Shown: positions 10,334 through 19,417 of the stretch, piece by piece
How the letters are laid out: every line of letters starts with the position of its first letter
Numbering within the stretch: the stretch's first letter is position 1
Assembly: GCA_017745595.1 (NCBI GenBank)
Contig: WMBV01000001.1
Location: forward strand, 62,001 to 126,000
Length of the DNA: 64,000 bases
Direction of reading: 5' to 3'
From: Bordetella petrii
GTDB taxonomy: Bacteria; Pseudomonadota; Gammaproteobacteria; Burkholderiales; Burkholderiaceae_B
Notes under the pieces: model-generated
Database searches by the model: none
The model's input: the letters and a program-made list of their open reading frames with translations, nothing else
What the model was told of the DNA's origin: nothing
Position numbers and translations under genes: made by a program

Positions 10334-11023
10334 ATGCGCATCCTTATTGCCGAAGACGACAGCATCCTGGCCGACGGCCTGTCCCGTTCGCTGCGCCACA
10401 ATGGCTACGCTGTCGACGCCGTCCGCGACGGCGTGGCCGCCGATTCCGCCCTGGCCGCCCAGGCTTTCGATCTGCTCATTCTAGACCTCGGCCTGCCCCA
10501 ACTGGCGGGCCTGGAAGTGCTGCGGCGCCTGCGGGCCCGCAACTCGCTGCTGCCGGTACTCATCCTGACCGCCGCCGACAGCGTCGAGCAACGCGTCAAG
10601 GGCCTGGACCTGGGCGCCGACGACTACATGGCCAAGCCCTTCGCCCTGTCCGAACTCGAGGCCCGGGTACGCGCGCTGACGCGGCGCGGCGCCGGCGGCG
10701 GCGCCACGCTGCTGCGGCACGGCCGCCTGGTATTCGACCAGACCGGCCGCGTGGCCCTGGTCGACGACCAGACGCTTGACCTGTCCGCGCGCGAAGTCAG
10801 CCTGCTGGAAATCCTACTGACCCGCAGCGGGCGCATGGTCAGCAAGACCCAATTGGTCGACCACCTGTGCGAATGGGGCGAAGAAGTCAGCACCAACGCC
10901 ATCGAGGTCTACGTGCACCGCCTGCGCAAGAAGCTCGAGCCCAGCGGCGTCAAGATCATCACCGTGCGCGGCCTGGGCTATTGCCTTGAACGGGACCAGG
11001 GTGCCGGCTACCTCGCGCACTGA
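10334..11023 (+). CDS. OmpR/TctD-type response regulator
   Basis: 229-aa two-component response regulator. The receiver domain (1-115) starts MRILIAEDD and has the phosphoacceptor Asp51 in LILDLGLP, and the conserved lysine in YMAKPF. The C-terminal winged helix (about 125-225) ends VRGLGYCLE as in OmpR/PhoB proteins. It overlaps the histidine kinase gene, so the two are co-translated. Divergent from recA. TctD-like by similarity to regulators of tricarboxylate or organic-acid uptake; the MFS carrier just downstream is the obvious candidate target. Confidence 0.92.
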   Translation: MRILIAEDDSILADGLSRSLRHNGYAVDAVRDGVAADSALAAQAFDLLILDLGLPQLAGLEVLRRLRARNSLLPVLILTAADSVEQRVKGLDLGADDYMAKPFALSELEARVRALTRRGAGGGATLLRHGRLVFDQTGRVALVDDQTLDLSAREVSLLEILLTRSGRMVSKTQLVDHLCEWGEEVSTNAIEVYVHRLRKKLEPSGVKIITVRGLGYCLERDQGAGYLAH

Positions 11024-12515
11024 CCCAGGCGCGCCCGAAAAGCTGAACCAAGAGGCCCTGGACGCCATGCGCGGCGGGGCCAAGGGCCCCAGCTTCGCGC
11101 CGCCGCAGCGCTCGCTGCTGGGCGAAATCCTGGACTGGATGCTGGCCCCGCTATTCCTGTTGTGGCCCATGAGCGTGGCCATTACCTACGTGGTGGCGCA
11201 GAACATCGCCAATGTTCCCTACGACCGCGCCCTGGCCAACAATTTGCACGTGCTGTCGCGCTATGTGCACGCCCAGGACGGCCGGGCCGTGCTGCACATG
11301 AGCGAATCGGTGCGCGATGTGCTGCGCGCCGACGAAACCGACAGCGTGTTCTGGCTGGCGCTGGGCAGCCACGGCGAATACCTGGGCGGCGACCGCGCCC
11401 TGCCCTTGCCCGCCGACCTGGGCCAGCCCCAGCCCGGCACCATTCTGTACACCGACGACACCTTGCGCGGCTTCGGGGTGCGGCTGGCCTATACCTGGGT
11501 CGACCTGCACATTCCGCACACCCAGCCCGCCCTGCTGGTGGTGGCCGAAACCATGGAAAGGCGCACTCAGCTCGCCAACGACATCATCAAGGGCGTGATC
11601 ATCCCGCAGTTCATCGTGCTGCCGGTGGCGGTGCTGCTGGTGTGGTTCGGCCTGTCGCGCGGCGTGGCGCCGCTCAATGCCCTGCAGCAGCGCCTGCGGG
11701 CGCGGCGGCCCGACGACCTGTCGCCCATCGACGAACGGGCGGCCCCCACTGAAATCGCGCCGCTGGTGGGCGCCATGAACGAACTGCTCGACCGCCTGTC
11801 GGCCAACGTGCAGGCGCAACGGCGCTTCGTGGCCGACGCGGCGCACCAGTTGAAGACGCCGCTGGCGGGCCTGCGCACCCAGGCCGAACTGGCGCTGCGC
11901 GACGCCAGCCCCGACGAAATGCAGTCCAGCCTGCGCCAGCTGGTCATGGGCTCGGAACGCGCCACCCGCCTGGTCAACCAATTGCTGCTGCTGGCCCGCG
12001 CCGAAAACCCGCATACCGCCGACCTGACCCCCACCGACCTGAATGCCGTGGGCTACGAACAGACCATGCTCTGGGTGCCGCAGGCGCTGGCCTTGAACAC
12101 CGACCTGGGCTTCGAGGCCGCCGAAGGGCCGGTGCGCATCGCCGGCAACGGCATTTTGCTGGCCGAATTGCTCAACAACCTGGTGGACAACGCCCTGCGC
12201 TACACCCCGCCCGGCGGCCACATCACCGTGCGGGTACGCGCCACGCCCACCCACGCGGTTCTCGAGGTCGAAGACTCGGGTCCCGGCATCGCGCCCGAGG
12301 AACACGAGCGCGTGTTCGACCGCTTCTACCGCGTGCTGGGCACCCAGGCCGAAGGCAGCGGCCTGGGCCTGGCCATCGTGCGCGAAATCGCCCAGAAACA
12401 CGGCGCCCAGGTGCAGATCCACGAAGGCACGGCACATTCCCAGCTGCCCGGCACCTGCATCCGGGTGCTGTTTCCGTTGCATACCCGCACTGTCGGCCCC
12501 GCTGATTCCGCCTAG
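11001..12515 (+). CDS. TctE-type sensor histidine kinase
   Basis: Inner-membrane sensor kinase of about 504 aa. A first membrane span lies near residues 45-65 and a second near 198-218. The periplasmic part between them is the TctE-type N-terminal sensor domain. The H-box VADAAHQLKTPLAGL carries the phosphorylated histidine near 282, followed by the N-box LLNNLVDNALRYTP, the G1 box EDSGPGI and the G2 box EGSGLGLAI. The start is uncertain: GTG 11001 is chosen, but TTG 10986 and ATG 11067 are in frame. All overlap or abut the response-regulator gene. Confidence 0.92.
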   Translation: MPATSRTDPGAPEKLNQEALDAMRGGAKGPSFAPPQRSLLGEILDWMLAPLFLLWPMSVAITYVVAQNIANVPYDRALANNLHVLSRYVHAQDGRAVLHMSESVRDVLRADETDSVFWLALGSHGEYLGGDRALPLPADLGQPQPGTILYTDDTLRGFGVRLAYTWVDLHIPHTQPALLVVAETMERRTQLANDIIKGVIIPQFIVLPVAVLLVWFGLSRGVAPLNALQQRLRARRPDDLSPIDERAAPTEIAPLVGAMNELLDRLSANVQAQRRFVADAAHQLKTPLAGLRTQAELALRDASPDEMQSSLRQLVMGSERATRLVNQLLLLARAENPHTADLTPTDLNAVGYEQTMLWVPQALALNTDLGFEAAEGPVRIAGNGILLAELLNNLVDNALRYTPPGGHITVRVRATPTHAVLEVEDSGPGIAPEEHERVFDRFYRVLGTQAEGSGLGLAIVREIAQKHGAQVQIHEGTAHSQLPGTCIRVLFPLHTRTVGPADSA

Positions 12516-12701
12516 GGCAAACCCTCGCCCCGCAGGCGTCTCTCCCCGCGAATGAACATTTTGTTTCAAATTTAAGTTTGGGGTAAGTGTCGCGTCAGAA
12601 CCTCGTCAGCCTGCTTTTTTACCTTGCAGTTAGCCCGAGCCGGTTCACCCGCCCAGGGCCCGCACGGTGGCTCACCACCGGCCCAGAAACGAGGAGACAT
12701 C

Positions 12702-14378
12702 ATGAGCACTGCATCGCTGGCCGATCGCGGCCCATCATCGGGCCGCCGCCCGATGACCAAAGAAGAACGGCGCGTGATCTTCGCGTCGTCACTCGGCACC
12801 GTGTTCGAGTGGTATGACTTTTACCTGTACGGTTCGCTGGCCGCCATCATCGCGGCGCACTTCTTCTCGGGCGTCAACCCCACGGCGGCATTCATTTTCG
12901 CGCTGCTGGCCTTTGCCGCCGGTTTCGCCGTGCGCCCCTTCGGCGCCCTGGTATTCGGCCGCCTGGGCGACCTGGTCGGGCGCAAATACACCTTCCTGAT
13001 CACTATCGTCATCATGGGCCTGTCCACCTTCCTGGTGGGCGTGCTGCCCAGCTACGCCAGCATCGGCATCACGGCGCCGGCCATCCTGATCGCGCTGCGC
13101 CTGCTGCAAGGCCTGGCGCTGGGCGGCGAATACGGCGGCGCCGCCACCTACGTGGCCGAACATGCGCCGCAGGGCCGCCGCGGCGCCTACACCGCCTGGA
13201 TCCAGACCACGGCCACGCTGGGCCTGTTCCTGTCGTTGCTGGTCATCATGGGCGTGCGCGGCATGATGAGCGAAGAATCCTTCCACGCCTGGGGCTGGCG
13301 CATTCCGTTCCTGATCTCGGTGGTGCTGCTGGGCATTTCGGTATGGATCAGGCTGCAGCTCAATGAATCGCCCACCTTCAAGCGCATGAAGGAAGAAGGC
13401 CGCGGCTCTAAAGCGCCCCTGACCGAATCCTTCGCCCAATGGAAAAACCTGAAGGTCGTGATCCTGGCCCTGCTCGGCCTCACCGCCGGGCAGGCCGTGG
13501 TGTGGTACACGGGCCAGTTTTATGCCTTGTTCTTCCTGACCAAGACGCTGCAGGTCGATGCAAACACCGCCAACATCATGATCGCGCTGGCGCTCTTGAT
13601 CGGCACCCCCTTCTTCCTGATATTCGGCTCGCTGTCCGACCGGATCGGCCGCAAGCCCATCATCATGGCGGGCTGCCTGATCGCCGCGGTCACCTATTTC
13701 CCGCTGTTCCAGGGCCTGACCCACTTCGCCAACCCGGCGCTCGAGCGGGCCCAGGCCACCGCGCCCGTCACGGTCGTCGCCGACCCGGCCACCTGCTCGT
13801 TCCAGTTCAACCCGGTGGGTACGTCGTCGTTCACCAGTTCGTGCGACGTGGTGAAGTCGTTCCTGGCCGCGAACTCGGTGAACTACTCCAACGAAGCCGC
13901 GCCGGCGGGCTCGATCGCCAAGGTCCGGATCGGCAACGACGAGTTCCCCTCGTTCGAAGGCGCGGGCATGGCACCGGCCGATTTCAAGGCCAAGTCGGCC
14001 GAGCTGAAAGCCGCCCTGACCGCCGCCATCCGCGACCACGGCTATCCCGCCAAGGCCAACCCGGATGAAATGAACAAGTTCATGGTGGTCGTGCTGCTGA
14101 CCATTCTGGTGATCTACGTGACCATGGTCTATGGCCCGATCGCCGCCATGCTGGTCGAAATGTTCCCCACCCGCATCCGCTACACCTCGATGAGCCTGCC
14201 CTACCACATCGGCAACGGCTGGTTCGGGGGCTTCCTGCCGCCGGTGGCCTTCGCCATCGTGGCAGCCACGGGCAACATCTACGACGGCTTGTGGTATCCG
14301 ATCATCATCGCGGTCATGACCCTGGTCATCGGCACGCTGTTCATCCGCGAAACCAAGGACGTCGACATCAACGCCTGA
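12702..14378 (+). CDS. MHS-family MFS transporter with a large periplasmic insert
   Basis: Metabolite:H+ symporter-type MFS protein, 558 aa. SLGTVFEWYDFYLYG near residue 30, GRLGDLVGRKYTF near 85 and the later GSLSDRIGRKP are signature loops of the MHS group. Start ATG 12702 has GAGGAG just upstream. An unusual region of about 120 residues (roughly 345-465) between membrane spans is soluble and contains a pair of cysteines about 16 residues apart, so it is likely a disulfide-linked extracytoplasmic domain. Substrate unknown; the TctDE-like system upstream suggests an organic acid. Followed by a strong terminator. Confidence 0.9.
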   Translation: MSTASLADRGPSSGRRPMTKEERRVIFASSLGTVFEWYDFYLYGSLAAIIAAHFFSGVNPTAAFIFALLAFAAGFAVRPFGALVFGRLGDLVGRKYTFLITIVIMGLSTFLVGVLPSYASIGITAPAILIALRLLQGLALGGEYGGAATYVAEHAPQGRRGAYTAWIQTTATLGLFLSLLVIMGVRGMMSEESFHAWGWRIPFLISVVLLGISVWIRLQLNESPTFKRMKEEGRGSKAPLTESFAQWKNLKVVILALLGLTAGQAVVWYTGQFYALFFLTKTLQVDANTANIMIALALLIGTPFFLIFGSLSDRIGRKPIIMAGCLIAAVTYFPLFQGLTHFANPALERAQATAPVTVVADPATCSFQFNPVGTSSFTSSCDVVKSFLAANSVNYSNEAAPAGSIAKVRIGNDEFPSFEGAGMAPADFKAKSAELKAALTAAIRDHGYPAKANPDEMNKFMVVVLLTILVIYVTMVYGPIAAMLVEMFPTRIRYTSMSLPYHIGNGWFGGFLPPVAFAIVAATGNIYDGLWYPIIIAVMTLVIGTLFIRETKDVDINA

Positions 14379-14424
14379 CAGAACTCTCCCCCGCCAGGCA
14401 GGACTGCTGCGCCTGTCTGGCCTT

Positions 14425-14452
14425 CAAAGCTCCCTCGGGAGCTTTTTTTTTT
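14425..14452 (+). terminator. Rho-independent terminator of the MFS gene
   Basis: AAAGCTCC-CTCG-GGAGCTTT hairpin followed by a run of T, 47 bases after the MFS stop codon. Confidence 0.9.
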
Positions 14453-14689
14453 CGCTGCCTGGACGGGCGGGGCCAATGGGCCGGGCGCCTTGCGGGGCAG
14501 CCGGCCGCGCATGCGGATGATTCAGGACCCTGTCAGACCGCCAGGATTAGACTGCAAGCTCAGATCACGGTCTTGCACTGCATTTTCGGACGTTTGATCC
14601 CCTGTCCGGGAATCGCAGGGCCAGTTCTCTGACACCAATGCCACGTCCCCCGCGAGCCTTTAATGGCGTGACATTGCGTGACCCTGCCC

Positions 14690-14722
14690 GGCCCGGCTTT
14701 CTATAAGCCGGGCCTTTTTTTT
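14690..14722 (+). terminator. Orphan plus-strand terminator, possible small-RNA 3' end
   Basis: GGCCCGGCTT/AAGCCGGGCC stem with a 5-base loop and eight T's. The preceding 237 bases (14453-14689) hold no convincing coding frame and come after the MFS terminator, while the next gene reads the other way. The terminator may end an unannotated small RNA or act as a backup; no good promoter is obvious. Confidence 0.75.
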
Positions 14723-14726
14723 CGGC

Positions 14727-14945
14727 TTAGCGGCGGCGCCCCAGGCCGACCACCAGCACGCCCACCACGATGGCGGCGATGCCCGCCCAGGCGGGAATCG
14801 ATACCGATTTTTCGGTTTCGGCCGTGGCCTTGACCGAACCGATCTGCAGCACGGTTTCTTCGCTGGTGTAGTTGAACCCCTTGTACACCAACGCCGCCGC
14901 CCCTAGCGCGATCAGCACGATTCCTACGATAGTCGCCGGTTTCAT
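14727..14945 (-). CDS. DUF3185 family small membrane protein
   Basis: 72-aa protein, MKPATIVGIVLIALGAAAL at the start and a second hydrophobic helix (about 48-68) near the end, with a short polar linker between, as in DUF3185. It would be a two-span inner-membrane protein of unknown role. The start has AGGATACAACG upstream on the minus strand. Monocistronic by appearance, convergent with the orphan terminator on one side and divergent from rdgC on the other. Confidence 0.8.
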   Translation of the reverse strand: MKPATIVGIVLIALGAAALVYKGFNYTSEETVLQIGSVKATAETEKSVSIPAWAGIAAIVVGVLVVGLGRRR

Positions 14946-15095
14946 CGTTGTATCCTTTTCTGTGAATGACGGTGCGCCGCAAGATACCGGAACACCCGTC
15001 CACTGTCAGTGACAGAACGTGTCGTGTCAATGAGGGAACCACAGGGGCGTCATACCGCCGGCACTCGTATAGAATCAACCCTTTTGCCCGACGCC

Positions 15096-15995
15096 ATGTG
15101 GTTCAAGAATCTAAAGATCTACCGCCTCTCCTCGCCATGGACACTGACTGGCGAGCAGCTTGAAGAAAGCCTGGCCCGGCATGCCTATCAGGCTGGCAAC
15201 AACCTCGAAATGCAGAGCCTGGGCTGGATATCGCCGCGCGAAAATGCCGCCTTGTCGCATACCGTGAACCAGCAGATCCTGCTGAGCCTGCGCGCCGAAA
15301 AGAAACTGCTGCCGACCACGGTCGTCAACCAAGTGGCCCGCGCGCGCGCGCAGGAAATCGAAGAACAGCAAGGCTACAAGCCGGGCCGCAAGCAGATGAA
15401 AGAAATCAAAGAGCGCGTCACCGACGAGCTGCTGCCCAAGGCCTTCAGCATTTATCGCGATACCCGTGTCTGGATCGATCCGGTCAACCATTGGCTGGTC
15501 ATCGACGCGGCCGCTTCGGCCAAGGCCGACGAAGTCATCGGCCTGCTGGTCAAGACCATCGACCCGCTGCCCCTGGAAAACCTGTACGTGGCGCAATCGC
15601 CCGCCGCCGCCATGACCGGATGGCTGGCCGCCGACGAGGCCCCGCCCAATTTCAGTATCGACCAAGACACCGAACTGCGCGCCTCGGGCGAAAGCCGTGC
15701 CGCCATCCGCTATGTCAAGCACTCTATCGATGTCGACGACGTGCGGCGCCACATCCAGTCGGGCAAGCAGTGCACCCGCCTGGCCATGACCTGGGCCGAC
15801 CGGGTGTCGTTCGTCCTGACCGAATCGCTGGACGTCAAGCGCGTGGCGCCGCTCGACGTGCTGAAAGAAGGCAACGACACCGTCATGCAGAACGACGATG
15901 AAAAATTCGACTCGGACATGGCGCTCATGACCGGCGAGCTGGCCAAGCTGCTGGCCGAGCTGACCGAGGCACTGGGCGGCGAAAAGCGCCTGTGA
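15096..15995 (+). CDS. rdgC: Recombination-associated protein RdgC
   Basis: Non-specific double-stranded-DNA-binding ring protein that limits RecA activity and is required when certain recombination functions are missing. The 299-aa product starts [15 protein letters not shown], the canonical RdgC N-terminus, and contains SLGWISPR and the [11 protein letters not shown]-like basic segment. The frame remains open 29 codons upstream but conservation starts here. A TATAGA -10-like box lies about 25 bases before the ATG. Length equals the family norm. Confidence 0.96.
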   Translation: MWFKNLKIYRLSSPWTLTGEQLEESLARHAYQAGNNLEMQSLGWISPRENAALSHTVNQQILLSLRAEKKLLPTTVVNQVARARAQEIEEQQGYKPGRKQMKEIKERVTDELLPKAFSIYRDTRVWIDPVNHWLVIDAAASAKADEVIGLLVKTIDPLPLENLYVAQSPAAAMTGWLAADEAPPNFSIDQDTELRASGESRAAIRYVKHSIDVDDVRRHIQSGKQCTRLAMTWADRVSFVLTESLDVKRVAPLDVLKEGNDTVMQNDDEKFDSDMALMTGELAKLLAELTEALGGEKRL

Positions 15996-16028
15996 AGGCG
16001 CGGGCGGCCTTGCGCCGCCCGCCGCGGT

Positions 16029-17321
16029 TCAGTCGAGCCCGTGGAAGGCCGAATCGTCGGGCCCGACGTGCGAAGGATGCTTCCATGTCACATCGCGCAT
16101 CGAATGCTGCACCAGCCCTTCTACCCCCAGCAGCACCGCGAAGATCGCCATGCGGATGGGAATGCCGTTGTCGGTCTGGCGGAAGATCGCCAGGCGCGGG
16201 TCATCGTTCAAGTCGGTGCTGAGGTCGTTGGCGCCCGGCCGGCTGTCGCGCGGCAGCGGGTGCATGACGATGGTGTCGGGTCCGCAGTGGGCATCGATGG
16301 TGGCGCGGCTGATCTGGAACTCGGGCGTGTAGCCCTCGCTTTCTTCGCTGGCGAAACGCTCTTTCTGCACCCGCGTGGCATAGATGACGTCGGCGCCGGC
16401 CAGGCCTTCGGCCAGCGAGCTTTGCTGCTCGATGACGTTGCCGTTGCGGCTGGCCTTCTCGACAATATAAGCGGGCATCTCCAGCCCCGGCGGCGAAATC
16501 AGGGTGAACTTGATGCCCTTGTACAGTGCCAGCAGCTTGATCAGCGAATGCACGGTGCGGCCGTATTTCAGGTCGCCCACCATGGCGATGTGCGCGCCGT
16601 CCAGCAATTTGCCCAGCCGCGAGAATTCGGTCAGGATGGTGTACAGGTCCAGCAGCGCCTGGCTGGGATGTTCGCCGGGGCCGTCGCCTCCGTTCACGAC
16701 CGGGATATTCGTGGCGCGGGCGAATTCGGCCACCGACCCCTGATCGGGGTGGCGGACCACCATGGCATCCACATAGCCGCTCATTACGCGGCTGGTGTCG
16801 TAGATGGACTCGCCCTTGGCCATGGACGAAAACGTAAAGCCCGTGGTGTCGCACACCGATCCGCCCAGGCGGCAGAACGCCGAGCCGAAACTCACGCGCG
16901 TGCGGGTACTGGCCTCGAAAAACAGGTTGCCCAGCACCGCGCCTTCGAGCACGCGCGACACTTTCTGCCGGCGGGCAATGGGCTGCATCAGGTCGGCCAC
17001 GCGGAACAGCTCTTCGACCGATTCGCGCGTGAACTGGTCCACCGACAGCAACTGGTGCTTGCCCTCGACGGCGATGCGGTCGCGCAGCGGCCCACCTTGT
17101 ACGCTTTGCGTATATTTTTCAAGCAGGGTGCCGTTCTGGACGATTTCGCTGACAAAACGCTCCACCACTTCGGGCATGGCGCGGAATTCCTGCGAGCCCT
17201 CCGGCAGCAGCCAGGTGTCCAGCGCACGCCGCTTGACGCCGATGCGCGTGGCAAAAACATCGCGGGTTAGGTTCAGGCGACGCATGGCGTCGCGCAAAAA
17301 AGCTTGCTGGGAAATGGACAT
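16029..17321 (-). CDS. pyrB: Aspartate carbamoyltransferase with N-terminal HTH-like extension
   Basis: Catalyses the first committed step of pyrimidine synthesis, carbamoyl phosphate plus aspartate to carbamoyl-aspartate. At 430 aa it is about 110 residues longer than the usual catalytic chain. The ATCase part starts near residue 88 and has the carbamoyl-phosphate loop STRTR (138-142), HPSQALLDLYT, MVGDLKYGRTVHS and the aspartate loop HPLPR. Residues 1-62 look like a helix-turn-helix domain (FATRIGVKRRALDTWLLPEG). A near-perfect palindrome lies in its promoter region. Whether the extension binds DNA is untested here. Confidence 0.93.
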   Translation of the reverse strand: MSISQQAFLRDAMRRLNLTRDVFATRIGVKRRALDTWLLPEGSQEFRAMPEVVERFVSEIVQNGTLLEKYTQSVQGGPLRDRIAVEGKHQLLSVDQFTRESVEELFRVADLMQPIARRQKVSRVLEGAVLGNLFFEASTRTRVSFGSAFCRLGGSVCDTTGFTFSSMAKGESIYDTSRVMSGYVDAMVVRHPDQGSVAEFARATNIPVVNGGDGPGEHPSQALLDLYTILTEFSRLGKLLDGAHIAMVGDLKYGRTVHSLIKLLALYKGIKFTLISPPGLEMPAYIVEKASRNGNVIEQQSSLAEGLAGADVIYATRVQKERFASEESEGYTPEFQISRATIDAHCGPDTIVMHPLPRDSRPGANDLSTDLNDDPRLAIFRQTDNGIPIRMAIFAVLLGVEGLVQHSMRDVTWKHPSHVGPDDSAFHGLD

Positions 17322-17345
17322 GGGCGGACCTAGGAAAGGTTGAAA

Positions 17346-17364
17346 ATATACGCAATGCGCATAT
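17346..17364. promoter_or_regulatory. 19-bp palindrome in the pyrB promoter
   Basis: ATATrCGCAwTGCGyATAT, symmetric except for one pair and the centre, 25 bases upstream of the pyrB ATG. It overlaps a minus-strand TATATT that could be the -10. A likely operator; the binding protein is unknown. Confidence 0.45.
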
Positions 17365-17397
17365 TAAACCCGTCGATTTATCGGCCGCAAGCAGTTT

Positions 17398-17841
17398 TCA
17401 GAGATGCGTGGCCGTAACGGGCGGCGCGTTGACGGTATAGGATGCACCGGTGTAATCGTCGGCCGCCTCGAGGGCCAGGCCGGCCGATATCCAGCAGCCG
17501 CCGGCGAAGGCAAGCAGGCCGGCCGCATAGGCCACGGCTCCCAGCCATAGCCCCACCCCGGCGCGCCTGCCGGACTGCCCGCCGGCCGCCCCGACCTGCG
17601 CCACGCCCCAGCACAGCAAGGCCAGCCCGCAGGCCAGCACGCCCGCCAGGAACCACGCCAAGGGCTGGGATAAATCCGGCGGCGCCACGTCCGCGCCCAA
17701 CACGCCCAGGCTGAAGCCGACTTCGGCCAGGGCGCCGATGGCATTCAGGCAACCCAGCCAACGCGCGGCCGAACCCAGCACCGCATAGGCTCCACCGCGC
17801 GGCGCGCCCACGGCCGGCGTCAGTTCGCCAGCGGCCGGCAT
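17398..17841 (-). CDS. Small four-span membrane protein, unknown
   Basis: 147-aa hydrophobic protein with about four membrane segments (near 22-50, 63-85, 98-120 as the clearest). It contains no motif I recognise. Its start overlaps the end of the upstream lipoprotein gene by 22 bases on the same strand, so the two are probably one operon. GTG or ATG alternatives near the start cannot be separated. Function not inferable. Confidence 0.6.
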   Translation of the reverse strand: MPAAGELTPAVGAPRGGAYAVLGSAARWLGCLNAIGALAEVGFSLGVLGADVAPPDLSQPLAWFLAGVLACGLALLCWGVAQVGAAGGQSGRRAGVGLWLGAVAYAAGLLAFAGGCWISAGLALEAADDYTGASYTVNAPPVTATHL

Positions 17842-18251
17842 ACTGGCGTGGCGCTTTGGATGGAGGCCTTGGCGGCCTGGATTTCGGCTTCGTCCCAGGG
17901 CGCGCCGCCCAGCACCAGCACCGTGACCTGGGAAGCGGCCAGGCCGTCGGCCTGTGCGCGGATGATTTCCAGGATCTTGGCCGGCTCGGTTTTTTTGTAG
18001 ATGCGGATCTCGTTGGGCGCGCCCTTCTGCCCCAGGCTATGGTGCGACAGGTAAACCACCCCATAGGGATGGCGCCGCTGCTCGTGGCAGACGCGCACGT
18101 ATTCGCCCGCACGGCGATAGGCGGCCTCGAAATCGGCTTGTACGGGAAAAGTATCGGTGGCGCCCGGGGGGTCGCCGGACAACAGGCCCTTGCTGGCGCA
18201 GCCGCTCAGCGCGACGGCGATGCCCAAGCCTGCCAGACCCAAAATGCGCAT
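17820..18251 (-). CDS. Predicted lipoprotein, unknown
   Basis: 143-aa exported lipoprotein: MRILGLAGLGIAVALSGC gives a short signal peptide with lipobox LSGC (Cys18). The mature part has two cysteines (HEQRRHP region and near the C-terminus) that could form a disulfide. No known domain recognised. It precedes and overlaps a small membrane protein gene. Convergent with nothing nearby; a T-poor spacer separates it from the entericidin-like gene upstream. Confidence 0.75.
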   Translation of the reverse strand: MRILGLAGLGIAVALSGCASKGLLSGDPPGATDTFPVQADFEAAYRRAGEYVRVCHEQRRHPYGVVYLSHHSLGQKGAPNEIRIYKKTEPAKILEIIRAQADGLAASQVTVLVLGGAPWDEAEIQAAKASIQSATPVCRPLAN

Positions 18252-18336
18252 GTTCTTTCCTGCCGTGTTGATCCAATGGTGGAATTATGCATCAGGCCCG
18301 CGCCGTGCATCAGACCCGCCCCCGGACGGCAGGACG

Positions 18337-18364
18337 CCGCGGCCCGGCCGGAGCCGGGCCGCGG
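18337..18364 (-). terminator. GC-rich hairpin after the entericidin-like gene
   Basis: Perfect 12-bp stem CCGCGGCCCGGC with a 4-base loop, 10 bases beyond the stop. No U-tract follows, so termination strength is uncertain. Confidence 0.5.
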
Positions 18365-18373
18365 AGGCGGTGA

Positions 18374-18502
18374 TCACTCGGCGGCCTTCTGGATGTTTTC
18401 ACCACCACGTTCGATATCTTTGCCGGCACCGGCAATGGTGTTGCAGCCGGCGGAAATGGCCGCGACGGCAAGCAGAGCGACAAGCAGGATTCTATTTTTC
18501 AT
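18374..18502 (-). CDS. Entericidin-type small lipoprotein
   Basis: 42-aa precursor, MKNRILLVALLAVAAISAGC followed by NTIAGAGKDIERGGENIQKA. The lipobox SAGC (Cys20) and the C-N-T-x-x-G-x-G-x-D-I pattern are diagnostic of the EcnA/EcnB family of small membrane-anchored lipoproteins, often stress-induced. A good ribosome site, AGGAGAAACC, lies directly upstream on the minus strand. Which of EcnA or EcnB it corresponds to cannot be told. Confidence 0.85.
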   Translation of the reverse strand: MKNRILLVALLAVAAISAGCNTIAGAGKDIERGGENIQKAAE

Positions 18503-18665
18503 GGTTTCTCCTAGGCACGATGGACAACCCGATGCGCACGGCGCGCCGGTGCCGGATCGCAGTAAGCCGGCAGTGGCAATCATGCACTGTTTCTTGCCAG
18601 ACCGCCAAGCCCAGGCGCAAGGTCGTGCCATACACGCAACCGCCGCGATGGTATAGCATGGCAGC

Positions 18666-19031
18666 ATGCAGAATAATCTTCCGCCCGGCACCGACGACAC
18701 CGACCAGGATTGGGGTTGGCAACAGCCGCATTGCCATGGGCAGGCCGCGCTGGCGTTGTTCATCGACGACCTGCACCGCGTGCTGCAGGCTCACGCCGCG
18801 CAGCAGCTGGCGGCGGCCACGCCCCTGGCGGCCGCCCAGGAACAAGTCGATGCGCTGCTTGCGCACTATGTCGAAGCGCGCAAGGCGCCCGACATCTTCG
18901 AAGGGCAATCGGTAACACTGAAAGAAGGCATAGACCGCGCCGGCGTGTCGCACACCGTGCCGATATTCTCGCCCCGCCTGAAACAGGCGCTGGTGGCGAT
19001 GCTGGGCCGCCCGGGCGGCCGCAGCTCGTAG
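18666..19031 (+). CDS. Hypothetical protein (121 aa)
   Basis: Soluble 121-aa protein with an acidic start (MQNNLPPGTDDTDQDWGW) and a helical, alanine-rich middle (about 27-72). No signal peptide, membrane span or recognised domain. It is the only plus-strand gene among leftward neighbours, and its stop faces a convergent gene 17 bases away. Codon use is like the surrounding chromosome, which supports it as real. Function unknown. Confidence 0.55.
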   Translation: MQNNLPPGTDDTDQDWGWQQPHCHGQAALALFIDDLHRVLQAHAAQQLAAATPLAAAQEQVDALLAHYVEARKAPDIFEGQSVTLKEGIDRAGVSHTVPIFSPRLKQALVAMLGRPGGRSS

Positions 19032-19048
19032 CCTACGCCGCCGCGGCC

Positions 19049-19417
19049 CTACGATTGCAGGGCGGCGGCACCGGTGCCCTGCTCTTGCGCCGCGGCCGGC
19101 TGCATGGGGCCGTTCCAGGGCTGGGTTTCGAGCGCCAGCCGGGTTTCCTGGAACCCACCCAGGCCATCGCGCAGCAGCCCGCTTTGCAGGGCCTGGCCGA
19201 CGGCACGCCGGCACAGGGTTTCGAAGTCGTCGGCCAACGACTGAAACGCGCCATCGGGAATGCGCAAGCGCAAGCTGGCATCGGCCCGCGCCGCGTCCGC
19301 GTGGCCGATGTGCACATGGGCCGGATAACCATGCGGGCACCATACGCCCACGTAGTACCTGCCTTGCGGCCCGATGTCGGCGATATAGCCGGGATGATCA
19401 TACTTGGCGGTACCCAT
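19049..19417 (-). CDS. Hypothetical protein (122 aa)
   Basis: Starts at ATG 19417 with AGGAGACG as ribosome site. MGTAKYDHPGYIADIGPQG is followed by a WCPHGYPAHVHIGH segment rich in histidine, then a helical part (RRAVGQALQSGLL). The histidine and cysteine cluster hints at metal binding but no family is recognised. Encoded between a convergent hypothetical gene and tRNA-fMet on the same strand. Confidence 0.55.
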   Translation of the reverse strand: MGTAKYDHPGYIADIGPQGRYYVGVWCPHGYPAHVHIGHADAARADASLRLRIPDGAFQSLADDFETLCRRAVGQALQSGLLRDGLGGFQETRLALETQPWNGPMQPAAAQEQGTGAAALQS

